A DNA stretch of 23,735 nt from a virus: IMG/VR virus record IMGVR_UViG_3300035180_001006, positions 1 through 23,735 of that record; one strand, given 5' to 3'. The notes beneath the pieces were generated by a model. The model had not been told where the DNA came from. It did no database searches and saw only the letters and a list, made by a program, of their open reading frames with translations. The stretch's first letter is position 1. Each line of letters opens with the position of its first letter. A program made the translations under genes and the position numbers. Shown piece after piece: positions 10,409 through 17,611 of the stretch.

Positions 10409-11098
10409 CTACGAATTTATGTCGAAACGCTCGTCGGCGGGTTCGGGTTGCGGTTGCGTTGGCTTGAACCGCTTTGGCTCGCTGCCGTTTATCTCAACAA
10501 GGCGCGCGTAGGCGGCGTCCAGACGCTCAAGGAAGCCCGCCAGCGCGTCGGCAATGACCGCTTGAATCTTCTCGTCACGCTCAACCACAAGCACGAGCTT
10601 TGGCAACCGGCGGCCGTAGGAGATGAAATGCCATTTCTGCCATCGGGTGACGAACATTGAGAAGTGAACTTGCGGGCCGTATTCTTCAGGCAAGCCGCCG
10701 GCCAAAAGATACTTCACCTGATTCGGTGCCTGCGGGCATTTCAACTCGATCCCCGCCGTGCCGATAACGCCATCGGGCGAACACCCGGCGCGACCGTCAT
10801 CCGTGGTGATGAACGCGGGACGGTGAATCTCGTCGCCGAATTTGAACGCTAGCCAGTTGCGCGCTTCTTCTTCCAAGAGGTTGCCATCTTCGGCGGCGTG
10901 AGAAACCCAGCCATCTTGCATCGGCTGGCCTGTCCAACGCTCGGCGAGCTTTTTGTTGAGATACGTTTTCGGCATCTCGCCTTTGCGAATCTCCCATTTG
11001 TCGGTCACAAGGTTTCCAAACTCACTCGCGGTCACGACGCCAGCGCGGGCTGTCAGCCATTCCAATCCGCCTTGCTCGAAGCCGCTGAACACTTTCAC
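10409..11098 (-). CDS. YqaJ/lambda-type recombination exonuclease
   Basis: The product is 229 residues from ATG 11098-11096, overlapping the ERF gene's stop (ATGA). These alkaline exonucleases resect double-stranded ends for single-strand annealing. Visible motifs are the N-terminal GVVTASEFGNLV (20-31), the acidic helix GNLLEEEARNWL (72-83), GCSPDGVIG with Asp109, GIELKCPQ with Glu118 and Lys120, and the late motif GPQVHFSMFVTRW (141-153). The PD-(D/E)XK catalytic set is complete. Its pairing with an ERF annealing protein is the standard phage exonuclease/annealase pair. The C-terminal 30 residues are a Pro/Gln-rich tail. Confidence 0.85.
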   Translation of the reverse strand: MKVFSGFEQGGLEWLTARAGVVTASEFGNLVTDKWEIRKGEMPKTYLNKKLAERWTGQPMQDGWVSHAAEDGNLLEEEARNWLAFKFGDEIHRPAFITTDDGRAGCSPDGVIGTAGIELKCPQAPNQVKYLLAGGLPEEYGPQVHFSMFVTRWQKWHFISYGRRLPKLVLVVERDEKIQAVIADALAGFLERLDAAYARLVEINGSEPKRFKPTQPQPEPADERFDINS

Positions 11099-11835
11099 TT
11101 CGAGCCTTTCGCTTTATCGCGCAACGACGAATCCAGCATGTCGTATTTGCTCGCCCTGATTTCGGAGAACTTCTTGGCCCCAGCGAACGCGAGGAAGCGC
11201 GGAACATCGCCGTTCAGTTCTTTGACGCGCCGCTCAAGTTCATCGGCGACGGCCTGAGTCACGAACGCATCCGGGTTGCCTTCCATGTGCGGGTCGTTTT
11301 CTTCGTTGAGGCAATCCTGGCGGATGACAATGTTGAGAGCCTGCAACAGTGCGTTGCGCTTCGCCGTGGTGGACGCCTTGCAATCGGCCTGCGTCTCACT
11401 GTCAGCCTTGCCACTTACGCGCACGGCGTAGCGGTTGAGTTCCTTGTGACCGCCCGCGTGCCTAAGTTCGCACGTCACGACGATTTTGTTTTCGTGGTAG
11501 TCCTGGGAAAACTTGATGCTGAATCCGTTTTCCGAAAGCGGCTTTCCGATCTGGCGCATCACGTCCTCGAATCGCTCATACTTTCCCCGGTTCGGAATGA
11601 TGGACGAAGCGACAATGGTTGGCAGTTCGCTTTGGAGCTTGGCGAAAGAGGCGTTGAACTTGCGTTCGCCGTCCATCGCCAGCAGCCGCTCCATGACGGC
11701 GAGGCTGTCTTTGTCGAGCGCCTTGGATGCCGCCGCGTTAAATGCGGATTCGATTGTGATGACGCCTTGCGGCTCAACCGGCGCGACGGCCCGCGAACCG
11801 CCGGGCATGACTTCGAGTTGGGTTTCTTTGTTCAT
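11095..11835 (-). CDS. ERF-family single-strand annealing protein
   Basis: The product is 246 residues from ATG 11835-11833. ERF proteins coat single strands and anneal complementary DNA. The core shows FAKLQSELPTI (64-74), GKYERFEDVMRQIGKPLSEN (84-103), GFSIKF, then GHKELNRYAV and the conserved QADCKASTTAKRNALLQALN (149-168) typical of ERF. It is coupled by ATGA to the exonuclease downstream and to a small gene upstream. The C-terminal 40 residues are charged and variable. Confidence 0.85.
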   Translation of the reverse strand: MNKETQLEVMPGGSRAVAPVEPQGVITIESAFNAAASKALDKDSLAVMERLLAMDGERKFNASFAKLQSELPTIVASSIIPNRGKYERFEDVMRQIGKPLSENGFSIKFSQDYHENKIVVTCELRHAGGHKELNRYAVRVSGKADSETQADCKASTTAKRNALLQALNIVIRQDCLNEENDPHMEGNPDAFVTQAVADELERRVKELNGDVPRFLAFAGAKKFSEIRASKYDMLDSSLRDKAKGSK

Positions 11836-12194
11836 GTCGCGGCCTCGGTGTGGAATTTCACGGTTTCAATCAGTTTCGGCTTGATGCTTTCCGCGTTCTC
11901 GATGATGAGCGTGCAGCCGTCCAGTTCCTTCAACCAGTTCACCGCGCCGCACGAGCCGCTGTTGTGCCTGCGCGTCCAGCCGTCCAAGCCAAACAGGGAA
12001 GCGATTTGCTTCGGCTCAAGCGGATTCTCGCCCCATGTCCGATGGTTGATGGAGATTTCCTTTTCGTTCCACCCGTAGGCTCGCCACTCGATCTGCTCAA
12101 GTGCGGCTGCGTGCTTGGCAAAAAACGCCCGCAGAGCGGCAATGCACCGTTCTGTTTTTTTGAAGTTTTCCTCCGCTGATTCGATTTTGGTCAT
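11832..12194 (-). CDS. Hypothetical protein, 120 residues
   Basis: ATG 12194-12192; it overlaps the ERF start by ATGA. It has an N-terminal helical half (AEENFKKTERCIAALRAFFA) and a beta-containing half (WGENPLEPKQIASLFGLDGW, then IIENAES). No motif is recognised. Its position directly upstream of ERF suggests an accessory role in recombination, by context only. Confidence 0.6.
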   Translation of the reverse strand: MTKIESAEENFKKTERCIAALRAFFAKHAAALEQIEWRAYGWNEKEISINHRTWGENPLEPKQIASLFGLDGWTRRHNSGSCGAVNWLKELDGCTLIIENAESIKPKLIETVKFHTEAAT

Positions 12195-12212
12195 AGTTTT
12201 GTGTTGGTTGTG

Positions 12213-12530
12213 TTAAACGATTCTCTCCGCAATTTCCGCGTGCCGCGTCAGCAAATAGGAAAGCTCCGGCATGCCTTTATCCATCGCGTGCATCGCCATG
12301 TTGGTAAGCGTCGTCCGCGAATACTCCCCGTTGACGTTGAACGACTGCCCGAACGCCACGTTGAATTTCGCAATGGTATCCTCCAGCGATTCCACCGGCT
12401 GCACGGCCATTGTTGGGCGGAGGCATTCGTTGACGGTCGCGGTCAAAGTCTTGCCCTCATCCTCGCGCTCGGCTTGTCCGCGATGCTCAAGATCGGGCGG
12501 GCCTTCGTTGAATCTGTCAAATTTGCTCAT
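12213..12530 (-). CDS. Hypothetical protein, 105 residues
   Basis: ATG 12530-12528, forming ATGA with the upstream stop. The first 30 residues are acidic and disordered (NEGPPDLEHRGQAERE). The rest is helical (LEDTIAKFNVAFGQSF, LSYLLTRHAEIAERIV). No family recognised. Confidence 0.6.
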   Translation of the reverse strand: MSKFDRFNEGPPDLEHRGQAEREDEGKTLTATVNECLRPTMAVQPVESLEDTIAKFNVAFGQSFNVNGEYSRTTLTNMAMHAMDKGMPELSYLLTRHAEIAERIV

Positions 12531-13000
12531 TTGAAAATGCTATTTCCGTTCCATGTCCCAAGCGGAACTTCCTGCCGGTAAATCTTCATGAGTTTTACGC
12601 TGGCGGTCTTCACGGCGGCGGCGTAGGCATCGCGGGCGGGCTTCACGGCGGCGGCGTAGGCATCGCGGGCGGGCTTCACGGCGGCGTCGTAGGCATCGCT
12701 GGCGGGCTTCACGGTGGCGGCGTAGGCATCGCGGGCGGGCTTCACGGCGGCGTCGTAGGCATCGCGGGCGGGCTTGAATTTCAACATGTCAAGCACGGGC
12801 CTGAAATTGTTCAGCCGAGCCACTTGTTCGCTCGGCGATTTTGAGGATAGGATGAACGCAATCCGGTTCGTGGCCGGTTCGGTCAACTTCTCGAAAAGCA
12901 CTTCGTGATGACAGCACCATGCGTGCGTTGCGTTCGGATGTTTTAAGAACGCTGCCCGGCACCGCTTTTCAGCCGCTTTGATTTGTTTGGTTTGGGTCAT
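12527..13000 (-). CDS. Protein with five 11-residue repeats
   Basis: The product is 157 residues from ATG 13000-12998. A globular N-terminus (about 1-73) has CCHHE and FILSSKSPSEQVARLN. Then come five tandem repeats of the form KPARDAYDAAV (about 76-130), and a short end (KIYRQEVPLGTWN). The repeats would form a long Ala/Tyr helix, as in several phage and Verrucomicrobia proteins with 'AYxAA' arrays. Copy number could change by slippage or recombination. Function unknown. Confidence 0.65.
   Translation of the reverse strand: MTQTKQIKAAEKRCRAAFLKHPNATHAWCCHHEVLFEKLTEPATNRIAFILSSKSPSEQVARLNNFRPVLDMLKFKPARDAYDAAVKPARDAYAATVKPASDAYDAAVKPARDAYAAAVKPARDAYAAAVKTASVKLMKIYRQEVPLGTWNGNSIFK
12611..12775. 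repeat. Five tandem 33-base repeats
   Basis: The units are 12611-12643, 12644-12676, 12677-12709, 12710-12742 and 12743-12775. They differ by a few bases and encode the KPARDAYDAAV-type repeat in frame. Confidence 0.85.
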
Positions 13001-13002
13001 AA

Positions 13003-13200
13003 TTATTTCGCTTTCCTCCGTGCTGCTCCGGCGAGAATCACCAAATCGTTTTTCAGCTTCACCGCGTCGCGCTTGAAAATCTCGACCTGATAGCCAAACA
13101 GCGGGTCAACGTTGTCAGCGAGCTTCCGCGCAACTTCCAAGTCTCGCACGAGTTGTTCGGCGACCGTCTCGCAGGTGTCGGTTGCTTGGTAAAGTTTCAT
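13003..13200 (-). CDS. Small helical hypothetical protein
   Basis: The product is 65 residues from ATG 13200-13198. It contains two helices (CETVAEQLVRDLEVARKLAD and EIFKRDAVKLKNDLVILAGA). It ends 2 bases before the next gene. No family recognised. The 71 bases upstream (13201-13271) hold no gene that I can see. Confidence 0.55.
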   Translation of the reverse strand: MKLYQATDTCETVAEQLVRDLEVARKLADNVDPLFGYQVEIFKRDAVKLKNDLVILAGAARRKAK

Positions 13201-13271
13201 TGCGTCGCCAGCGTCTCAGTTTTCAGGGTTGTTGAACATGGACAAACGCCCAACGGACTTGCACTTTCAGT

Positions 13272-13400
13272 TCAGAGGTGAAATCGTTTTTGGAAGTGAT
13301 TACGCATTGTCATACATTCGGAGCACGTCACAAACCAGTTCGCGCTTGCGTCCGCTGAATAGAAAAGCCCATTCGCTCTTTTACAGATTTCACAATTCAT
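13272..13400 (-). CDS. 42-residue zinc-ribbon peptide
   Basis: The frame runs from ATG 13400-13398 to TGA 13274-13272. MNCEICKRANGLFYSADASA is followed by FVTCSECMTM. The two CxxC pairs 23 residues apart make a compact zinc ribbon. It starts 5 bases after the DnaB stop. Function unknown. Confidence 0.5.
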   Translation of the reverse strand: MNCEICKRANGLFYSADASANWFVTCSECMTMRNHFQKRFHL

Positions 13401-13405
13401 AATGT

Positions 13406-14701
13406 TCAATCGTTGTGCGGCATGTCTTGGTCGCTGATTTTCGCGGCACACTCAAACCGTGTCCACTTCGGAATGAATGTGAGGTTGACCGGGCCGCGTG
13501 GGCCGCTTCTCTGCTTCTCAACGTGCAAGCAAACCGCTTCGCCGTGCATGTTCCCGCCTTCACTCCGGTTGAGTTTCCAAATCGCGTCCGCGTGCTGTCC
13601 GGTCGCCCTGGACTCGCGCAACTTCCCATCGTCGTTTAACTGCGACAACACAATCACCGGCGCATCCATTTCTTTTGCAAGCTGCTTCAAACCGACGGCA
13701 ACCTGGGCAACCTCCTGCTCACGGTTGCCTTTAGCATGTGCCTCGGGGCACGTCACCAGTTGCAAGTAGTCCACAACCCACAACGAGATTTTGTTTTTCT
13801 GATTCAGCCTCCGCGCCATTGCCCGCAGTTGTGAAATGGTCATGTCGCTGCCATCCTCGATGTAAATTCCGGCGTGCGATATGTTGCCGCTTGCCGTCGC
13901 CATGCGTTGAAAGTCGCGTTCGCACAGTTCACCGCGCAGGTTTACTCGCGCACGAGCGCCAATCATCCGCTTGATTAACTCCACACCGGACATTTCAAGC
14001 GAAAACACACCAACCGACTTTTTCAAATCAATCGCAACGTGTTCCGCAATGTTCATGGCGAGCGCAGACTTTCCGACGTTCGGGAACGCTGCCAGAACGA
14101 TAAGCTCGCCGCCGTGCATTCCGTCGGTAAAATTGTCGAGGTCAATTAACCCGGTCGTCAGCCCGCCGATTCCGTTACGCTTGTGCCGATCTTCGATCTC
14201 GCCGATGGCCGAGTGAACCAGTTCCTTGATGCCCGTCGAGATCGCGACCCTCTCAACGCGGACAGCGAGGGCCGCGCGCTCCATCTCGTCAATCAGCGCG
14301 CCAACATCCGCCGAGCATTCGTAAGCACGATCTAAAAAGGTAGCGCAGTGCCGGATTGCTTTTCGCAGTGTCCACTTTTCGGTCAACACGTCGAGGTAGA
14401 TGCGGAGATTCGCCGCCGATGGCGTGGCGTCCTGTAGCGAACTCAGGTAGGTGATATTGCCAACTTGTTCCAACTTATTCACTGCGTTCAAGCGTTGCTG
14501 GACTGTGAACATGTCAACCGGGATTTGCTCGTCGCGCAGTTCGCGCGCGGCCTTGAAAATTTCCCAGTGCCGCAAATCGTAGAACGCCCCTTCTCCGATT
14601 GCGGCGCACTCATCCAGGCAGGCAGGATCCCAAAGTATGCAGCCCAAGACGCCTTGCTCGGCTTCGACGGAGTGCGGTGGGTGCCGGTCGTGTGATTCCA
14701 T
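13406..14701 (-). CDS. dnaB: Replicative DNA helicase, DnaB-like
   Basis: The product is 431 residues from ATG 14701-14699. It is a hexameric 5'-3' helicase for phage replication. The N-terminal domain (about 8-110) starts PPHSVEAEQGVLGCIL. The RecA-like domain (about 178-425) has a Walker A AAFPNVGKSALA (Lys211), where the usual G-R-P-x-x-G is F-P-N-V-G. It also has a Walker B WVVDYLQLV (Asp311), SQLN (353-356) in place of SQLNR, and an arginine-finger region KQRSGPRG (396-402). Length is normal for phage DnaB. One base separates it from the initiator-like gene upstream. Confidence 0.92.
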   Translation of the reverse strand: MESHDRHPPHSVEAEQGVLGCILWDPACLDECAAIGEGAFYDLRHWEIFKAARELRDEQIPVDMFTVQQRLNAVNKLEQVGNITYLSSLQDATPSAANLRIYLDVLTEKWTLRKAIRHCATFLDRAYECSADVGALIDEMERAALAVRVERVAISTGIKELVHSAIGEIEDRHKRNGIGGLTTGLIDLDNFTDGMHGGELIVLAAFPNVGKSALAMNIAEHVAIDLKKSVGVFSLEMSGVELIKRMIGARARVNLRGELCERDFQRMATASGNISHAGIYIEDGSDMTISQLRAMARRLNQKNKISLWVVDYLQLVTCPEAHAKGNREQEVAQVAVGLKQLAKEMDAPVIVLSQLNDDGKLRESRATGQHADAIWKLNRSEGGNMHGEAVCLHVEKQRSGPRGPVNLTFIPKWTRFECAAKISDQDMPHND

Positions 14702-14702
14702 G

Positions 14703-15398
14703 TCAGTAGTTTCCCGAGGTTGTCACGGCGGCGTGCGTCGGTGGTGCCGCCTTCCCGTTCCGCTTCGGCTGCATTGGCCGGCCATCGCCTTCCCACCAGC
14801 CCTTGCACCGATCCGCGTATTTTCGCCAAGCCTTCTTTTTCTCCCATTGATCCGCCTCGGCAGCGAGAAACTTGTCCCTCGCATACCACTCGGCAACCAA
14901 AGTTATGCTTTTGCAGTAGCCCCACCATTCTTCCCAGTTTGGTGTTTCTGAAAAAGAGTGAGCGCCTGACGTTTCGCCTTCCTTCCTTCCTTCCTTCCTT
15001 CCTTCCTTCGTTGACGTGTCCGTGACGCCCGCATGACGCCCGCCTGACGTTTCGGATGCAACTTCAACAACTTCAAGCCAATCGGTGTTATTTTCTAGGT
15101 AGGAAATGGCCGTATTCAGGTGGACGTCAGGCAGACGACACTTGGCTGACATCGAGGTGACGTTATGGGGTTCGCCGTTGCCGCGAATCAGCGACCCACG
15201 GGGCGTGCATTTCGAGGCCAGTTGAACCATGAGAATCCAACCTGTGAAGATCACCGGGCCGTCAGGGTGAAGCATCATCGTGCTGAACGTCTCGCCATCG
15301 TGCCGGTTTGGGATGGCGACCCAACGGCAGTTCTCAATTACGCGCGAACGGTTGTTCTCAAAGTGCCTGTTCCAATCGCGAATCTTGTAAAGTTTCAT
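14703..15398 (-). CDS. Phage replication initiator-like protein with repeat tract
   Basis: The product is 231 residues from ATG 15398-15396. The N-terminal part (about 12-125; CRWVAIPNRHDGETFSTMML, MSAKCRLPD, YLENNTDWLEV) looks like the winged-helix start of phage replisome organisers (O/DnaD-like). The C-terminal part is aromatic and basic (WEEWWGYCKS, KKKAWRKYADRCKGWWEG), similar to the helicase-loader end. It lies directly upstream of dnaB. A linker encoded by eight CCTT units (KEGRKEGRKEGE) joins the halves; a change of one unit would shift the frame and remove the C-terminal domain. Confidence 0.6.
   Translation of the reverse strand: MKLYKIRDWNRHFENNRSRVIENCRWVAIPNRHDGETFSTMMLHPDGPVIFTGWILMVQLASKCTPRGSLIRGNGEPHNVTSMSAKCRLPDVHLNTAISYLENNTDWLEVVEVASETSGGRHAGVTDTSTKEGRKEGRKEGETSGAHSFSETPNWEEWWGYCKSITLVAEWYARDKFLAAEADQWEKKKAWRKYADRCKGWWEGDGRPMQPKRNGKAAPPTHAAVTTSGNY
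14977..15008. repeat. (CCTT)8 tetranucleotide tract
   Basis: There are eight perfect CCTT units on the + strand, read as GGAA in the gene on the minus strand. Tetranucleotide tracts in coding sequence are classical slippage sites. Confidence 0.9.
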
Positions 15399-15641
15399 GC
15401 GTGAAATTTCAGTGCGTCACTCGCCAGACGTTGGAAGCGGCTGAACAGCCCAGCACGAATGCTGTGAAGATTACCGTTTGCGCCAGCGAGGGACGCACAG
15501 AAGTTTCGATGGATTGATTGCATTTGCACTGTTCAAAGTATCGCGCGGCTTCCAAACCGTTTCTCGCGAGCAACGACAGAAAAACAAACCCCGCGCACCG
15601 CGTCAAACAAAAACGCGACGCGTTTCCAAGTCGCGTGATTC
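15399..15641. other. Stretch with only a doubtful ORF
   Basis: A leftward frame 15409-15666 (85 codons, TTG start, no internal ATG) has a possible hydrophobic segment (GFVFLSLLARNG) and ends 10 bases before the initiator gene. It overlaps the neighbouring small gene by 25 bases. Without a proper start I do not accept it. The stretch may be a leader or regulatory region. Confidence 0.3.
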
Positions 15642-15812
15642 TCAGGCCGGCAGTTCGCCGTGCCAAGGCCGCCCGCGTGGACGCTGCCCTGCACGCACTG
15701 GCTGCCCGCCATTGCGTTTTGCCGCCGCAACCTTGGCTTGGGAGCGGGAACGGCCCCCGGTGCGTCCTAGGGCAGCGGCAGCTGCAGCGCGTGAAGCGTC
15801 GTCAATGTCCAT
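15642..15812 (-). CDS. Small basic Ala/Gly-rich protein
   Basis: The product is 56 residues from ATG 15812-15810; a GTG 27 bases upstream is an alternative. MDIDDASRAAAAAALGRTGG then AKVAAAKRNGGQP and RPRGRPWHG match a frequent class of tiny phage proteins with an 'AAA-LG-GG' opening and a 'GGRP' end. It may bind DNA; function unknown. Confidence 0.5.
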   Translation of the reverse strand: MDIDDASRAAAAAALGRTGGRSRSQAKVAAAKRNGGQPVRAGQRPRGRPWHGELPA

Positions 15813-15892
15813 GATCTGAGTTGAGGTGAACCTTTTCACGTCGCGCCCCCAATCACCCGAAGTTCAATGACTCCAGGACTGATGACCGTCAG

Positions 15893-16015
15893 TTACAAAT
15901 GTCTGCCAGCTGGAAAGCCTGCCGCTTGCAGCCACTTGCCCTTGAGTCGAACCGTCGGCACCGTCTTGCGCGCGAAGTAGTCCCCGCGCTCCTCGATTTT
16001 CAATTTACGTTTCAC
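15893..16015 (-). CDS. SymE-toxin-like mini protein
   Basis: The product is 40 residues from GTG 16015-16013, which overlaps the upstream stop as GTGA, to TAA 15895-15893. VPTVRLKGKWLQAAGF is the core signature of the SymE-type toxin family (P-RL-G-WL--AGF--G). The fold is an AbrB-like swapped hairpin acting on RNA. The protein stops right after 'AGFPAGRHL', while typical members continue with two more strands, so it is truncated or a minimal form. No antisense RNA gene can be asserted. Confidence 0.6.
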   Translation of the reverse strand: MKRKLKIEERGDYFARKTVPTVRLKGKWLQAAGFPAGRHL

Positions 16016-16383
16016 AATCCACGCTCCTTCCTGAGTTGAAGTTTCAGCTTACGATCCGCACGCGCCACGGCCTGCGACTCAAGCCGCAGCTTCTTACGCT
16101 CCTTCCGCTCCTTGGCTTTGACCGCTGCCGCAGCCGACGCCCGGCAGTGAATCAGCCAACGATACACGTCGCACGCTTTGGCCGAATAGCTGCGCTGCGT
16201 CTTGGCCGCGCGAATCGAAATCACGTCGCCAGCCTCAAGACTCACCACGAGCTTGCGCCCACGGTCACAGCCGAAAGACCCGTCCAGCGCATCGCGAGTG
16301 ACCGCACGCGCCGGACTGGCCTTTGATTCGATAACCTCGCCGGATGCGTCGCGCACCGGGCGCTGGTGACCAAACAATTTCAC
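16012..16383 (-). CDS. Basic hypothetical protein, 123 residues
   Basis: The start is GTG 16383-16381, overlapping the upstream stop as GTGA; the longer open frame upstream reads across that gene. The N-terminal 85 residues contain small beta segments (SFGCDRGRKLVVSLEAGDVI, RSYSAKACDVYRWLI). The C-terminal 45 are a strongly basic helix (KAKERKERKKLRLESQAVAR). The C-terminal helix suggests nucleic-acid binding. No family is certain. Confidence 0.55.
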   Translation of the reverse strand: MKLFGHQRPVRDASGEVIESKASPARAVTRDALDGSFGCDRGRKLVVSLEAGDVISIRAAKTQRSYSAKACDVYRWLIHCRASAAAAVKAKERKERKKLRLESQAVARADRKLKLQLRKERGL

Positions 16384-16655
16384 AGCGCACCAGCCATTTC
16401 CCGCAGCTTGCGATTGATGACGGTCGGATATTTGCTCCCGCGCCGTGTGGATTGAACAGCGAACACCACGCAACGGCACTCCATGCACTCACCGCGAAAG
16501 CCCTTGCTGATTGCCAAGTCCACAACGAACCGGCCCTTGCCGTCGTCGCCGAAACCGAGCGGTAGCTTTTGCGTCATCCGCGCATCGTAACTGAGCGCAT
16601 CTTTGCCGCAATCAGGACAGACCGCCTTGCCGCCAATGTAGGGGATTGATTTCAT
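16380..16655 (-). CDS. Zinc-ribbon protein, 91 residues
   Basis: ATG 16655-16653. AVCPDCGKDAL (12-22) and, about 40 residues on, GECMECRCVVF form a two-knuckle zinc ribbon around a beta insert (LPLGFGDDGKGRFVVDLAIS). The end is basic (RRGSKYPTVINRKLRE). It is the second gene of the leftward operon. A regulatory or host-takeover role is possible; nothing decides it. Confidence 0.6.
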   Translation of the reverse strand: MKSIPYIGGKAVCPDCGKDALSYDARMTQKLPLGFGDDGKGRFVVDLAISKGFRGECMECRCVVFAVQSTRRGSKYPTVINRKLREMAGAL

Positions 16656-16659
16656 GGTG

Positions 16660-16974
16660 TTAGAGGCTCAACTCAAGCCCGGTGTGGTGTTCAATGCACT
16701 GCTTCAACCCGTCGGCGTAAACGCCGTCAACGCTCGCCTCCAACTTGGCCGGATGCCGCGCAATCGCGCCACGGTAGAAGTCAACGCGGTAGGTGTCGGA
16801 AGGCTCAAGCGTCACGACGATTTTATCAATCCGCTTTGGCGAGCCGCGCAGATTGAAGATCAAAGAGTTTGCGGCCCCGAGTTTGTTCATCGTCCCCATC
16901 ATCATAAAAGCGAGGGCGCCTATCTGATGCGCGATTGTGTTCGCGACCTGCATTTTGTTTTCCGTTGTCGTCAT
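16660..16974 (-). CDS. Conserved phage protein, first gene of the leftward operon
   Basis: The product is 104 residues from ATG 16974-16972 with an AAGG 10 or so bases upstream. ANTIAHQIGALAFMMMGTMN, then SLIFNLRGSPKRIDKIVVTL, YRVDFYRG and GVYADGLKQCIEHHTGL. This matches a widespread phage family of about 100 residues ('NTI-QQLGG--F--MTGA ... F-L ... I-L---D-Y-V-F ... GVYAD-L---'). Its function is not known to me. It opens the early operon facing the late operon across the control region. Confidence 0.7.
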   Translation of the reverse strand: MTTTENKMQVANTIAHQIGALAFMMMGTMNKLGAANSLIFNLRGSPKRIDKIVVTLEPSDTYRVDFYRGAIARHPAKLEASVDGVYADGLKQCIEHHTGLELSL

Positions 16975-17146
16975 AGTTGGGCCTTTTTTGTTTCGTCCAA
17001 GTCATCTTGAACACCACCAGAATAAACCCAACCGCTTGGCTATTGGAATGGACTAATCGCCCACCAACTTGCATTTATCGCCCAAACATGTCCTTTCATC
17101 ACAAAAGGATTGACTTCATATCTTTTCAGGTCATTAAAATGGGTGC
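16975..17146. promoter_or_regulatory. Divergent early/late control region
   Basis: These 172 bases separate the leftward and rightward blocks and must hold start signals for both. Two direct copies of T(A/T)ATCGCCCA lie at 17054-17063 and 17075-17084, exactly 21 bases (two helical turns) apart, as expected for a repressor or activator site. On the + strand TTGACT (17110-17115) with a weak ATTAAA 17 bases on is a possible late promoter, but it would give a nearly leaderless message. Confidence 0.45.
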
Positions 17147-17150
17147 GTGA
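17088..17150 (+). CDS. Possible 20-residue leader peptide
   Basis: ATG 17088 opens a 20-codon frame (MSFHHKRIDFISFQVIKMGA) whose TGA (17148-17150) overlaps the GTG of the terminase small subunit as GTGA. It uses the same coupling style as the rest of the genome. It is too short to be sure of. Confidence 0.3.
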   Translation: MSFHHKRIDFISFQVIKMGA

Positions 17151-17611
17151 AGACGCCGACACTTTCCAAACTTCCAGATCGAATTTCAAAGCGCGGGCGC
17201 GTCAACGAGGGAAGGCCCACGGATTACCGAGCAGAATTTTGCGAGCGTGCGATTGAGCTTGGAAAGCTAGGCTGGTCTTTCTGCATGATGGCCTGCGAAT
17301 TCGACATCGCAGAGAAAAACTTCTACGAGTGGATTCAAAAATACCCCGAGTTTCGTCAGGCGACCACGCGCGCGCGACATGAAGCTCAGTCGTTCTTCGA
17401 GCGCAAAGGGATCGAAAACCTCGGGAATCGCGATTTCAATCCGAAGCTCTGGGAAATTCAAGTTCGCTGCCGGTTTCCCGAAACTTATCGCGACACGGTG
17501 CGGACCGAATTGACTGGAGCGAACGGCGGCGCAATCAAAGTCCAGGAGATGCCGGTCGTGTCGGATGCTGAATTGCTCAAGCTCGCCGATCCTTCCAAGT
17601 TCAAAAACTGA
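17147..17611 (+). CDS. terS: Terminase small subunit
   Basis: The product is 154 residues from GTG 17147. It recognises phage DNA for packaging and presents it to the large subunit. The N-terminal region after NEGRPTDYRAEFCERAIELG has the helix-turn-helix pattern of small terminases (WSFCMMACEFDIAEKNFYEW). ARHEAQSFFERKGIENLG and NPKLWEIQVRCRFPETYRD follow, a typical central block, and the C-terminal tail contacts TerL. The last base overlaps the terL start (TGATGG, 17609-17611). Confidence 0.85.
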   Translation: MKTPTLSKLPDRISKRGRVNEGRPTDYRAEFCERAIELGKLGWSFCMMACEFDIAEKNFYEWIQKYPEFRQATTRARHEAQSFFERKGIENLGNRDFNPKLWEIQVRCRFPETYRDTVRTELTGANGGAIKVQEMPVVSDAELLKLADPSKFKN

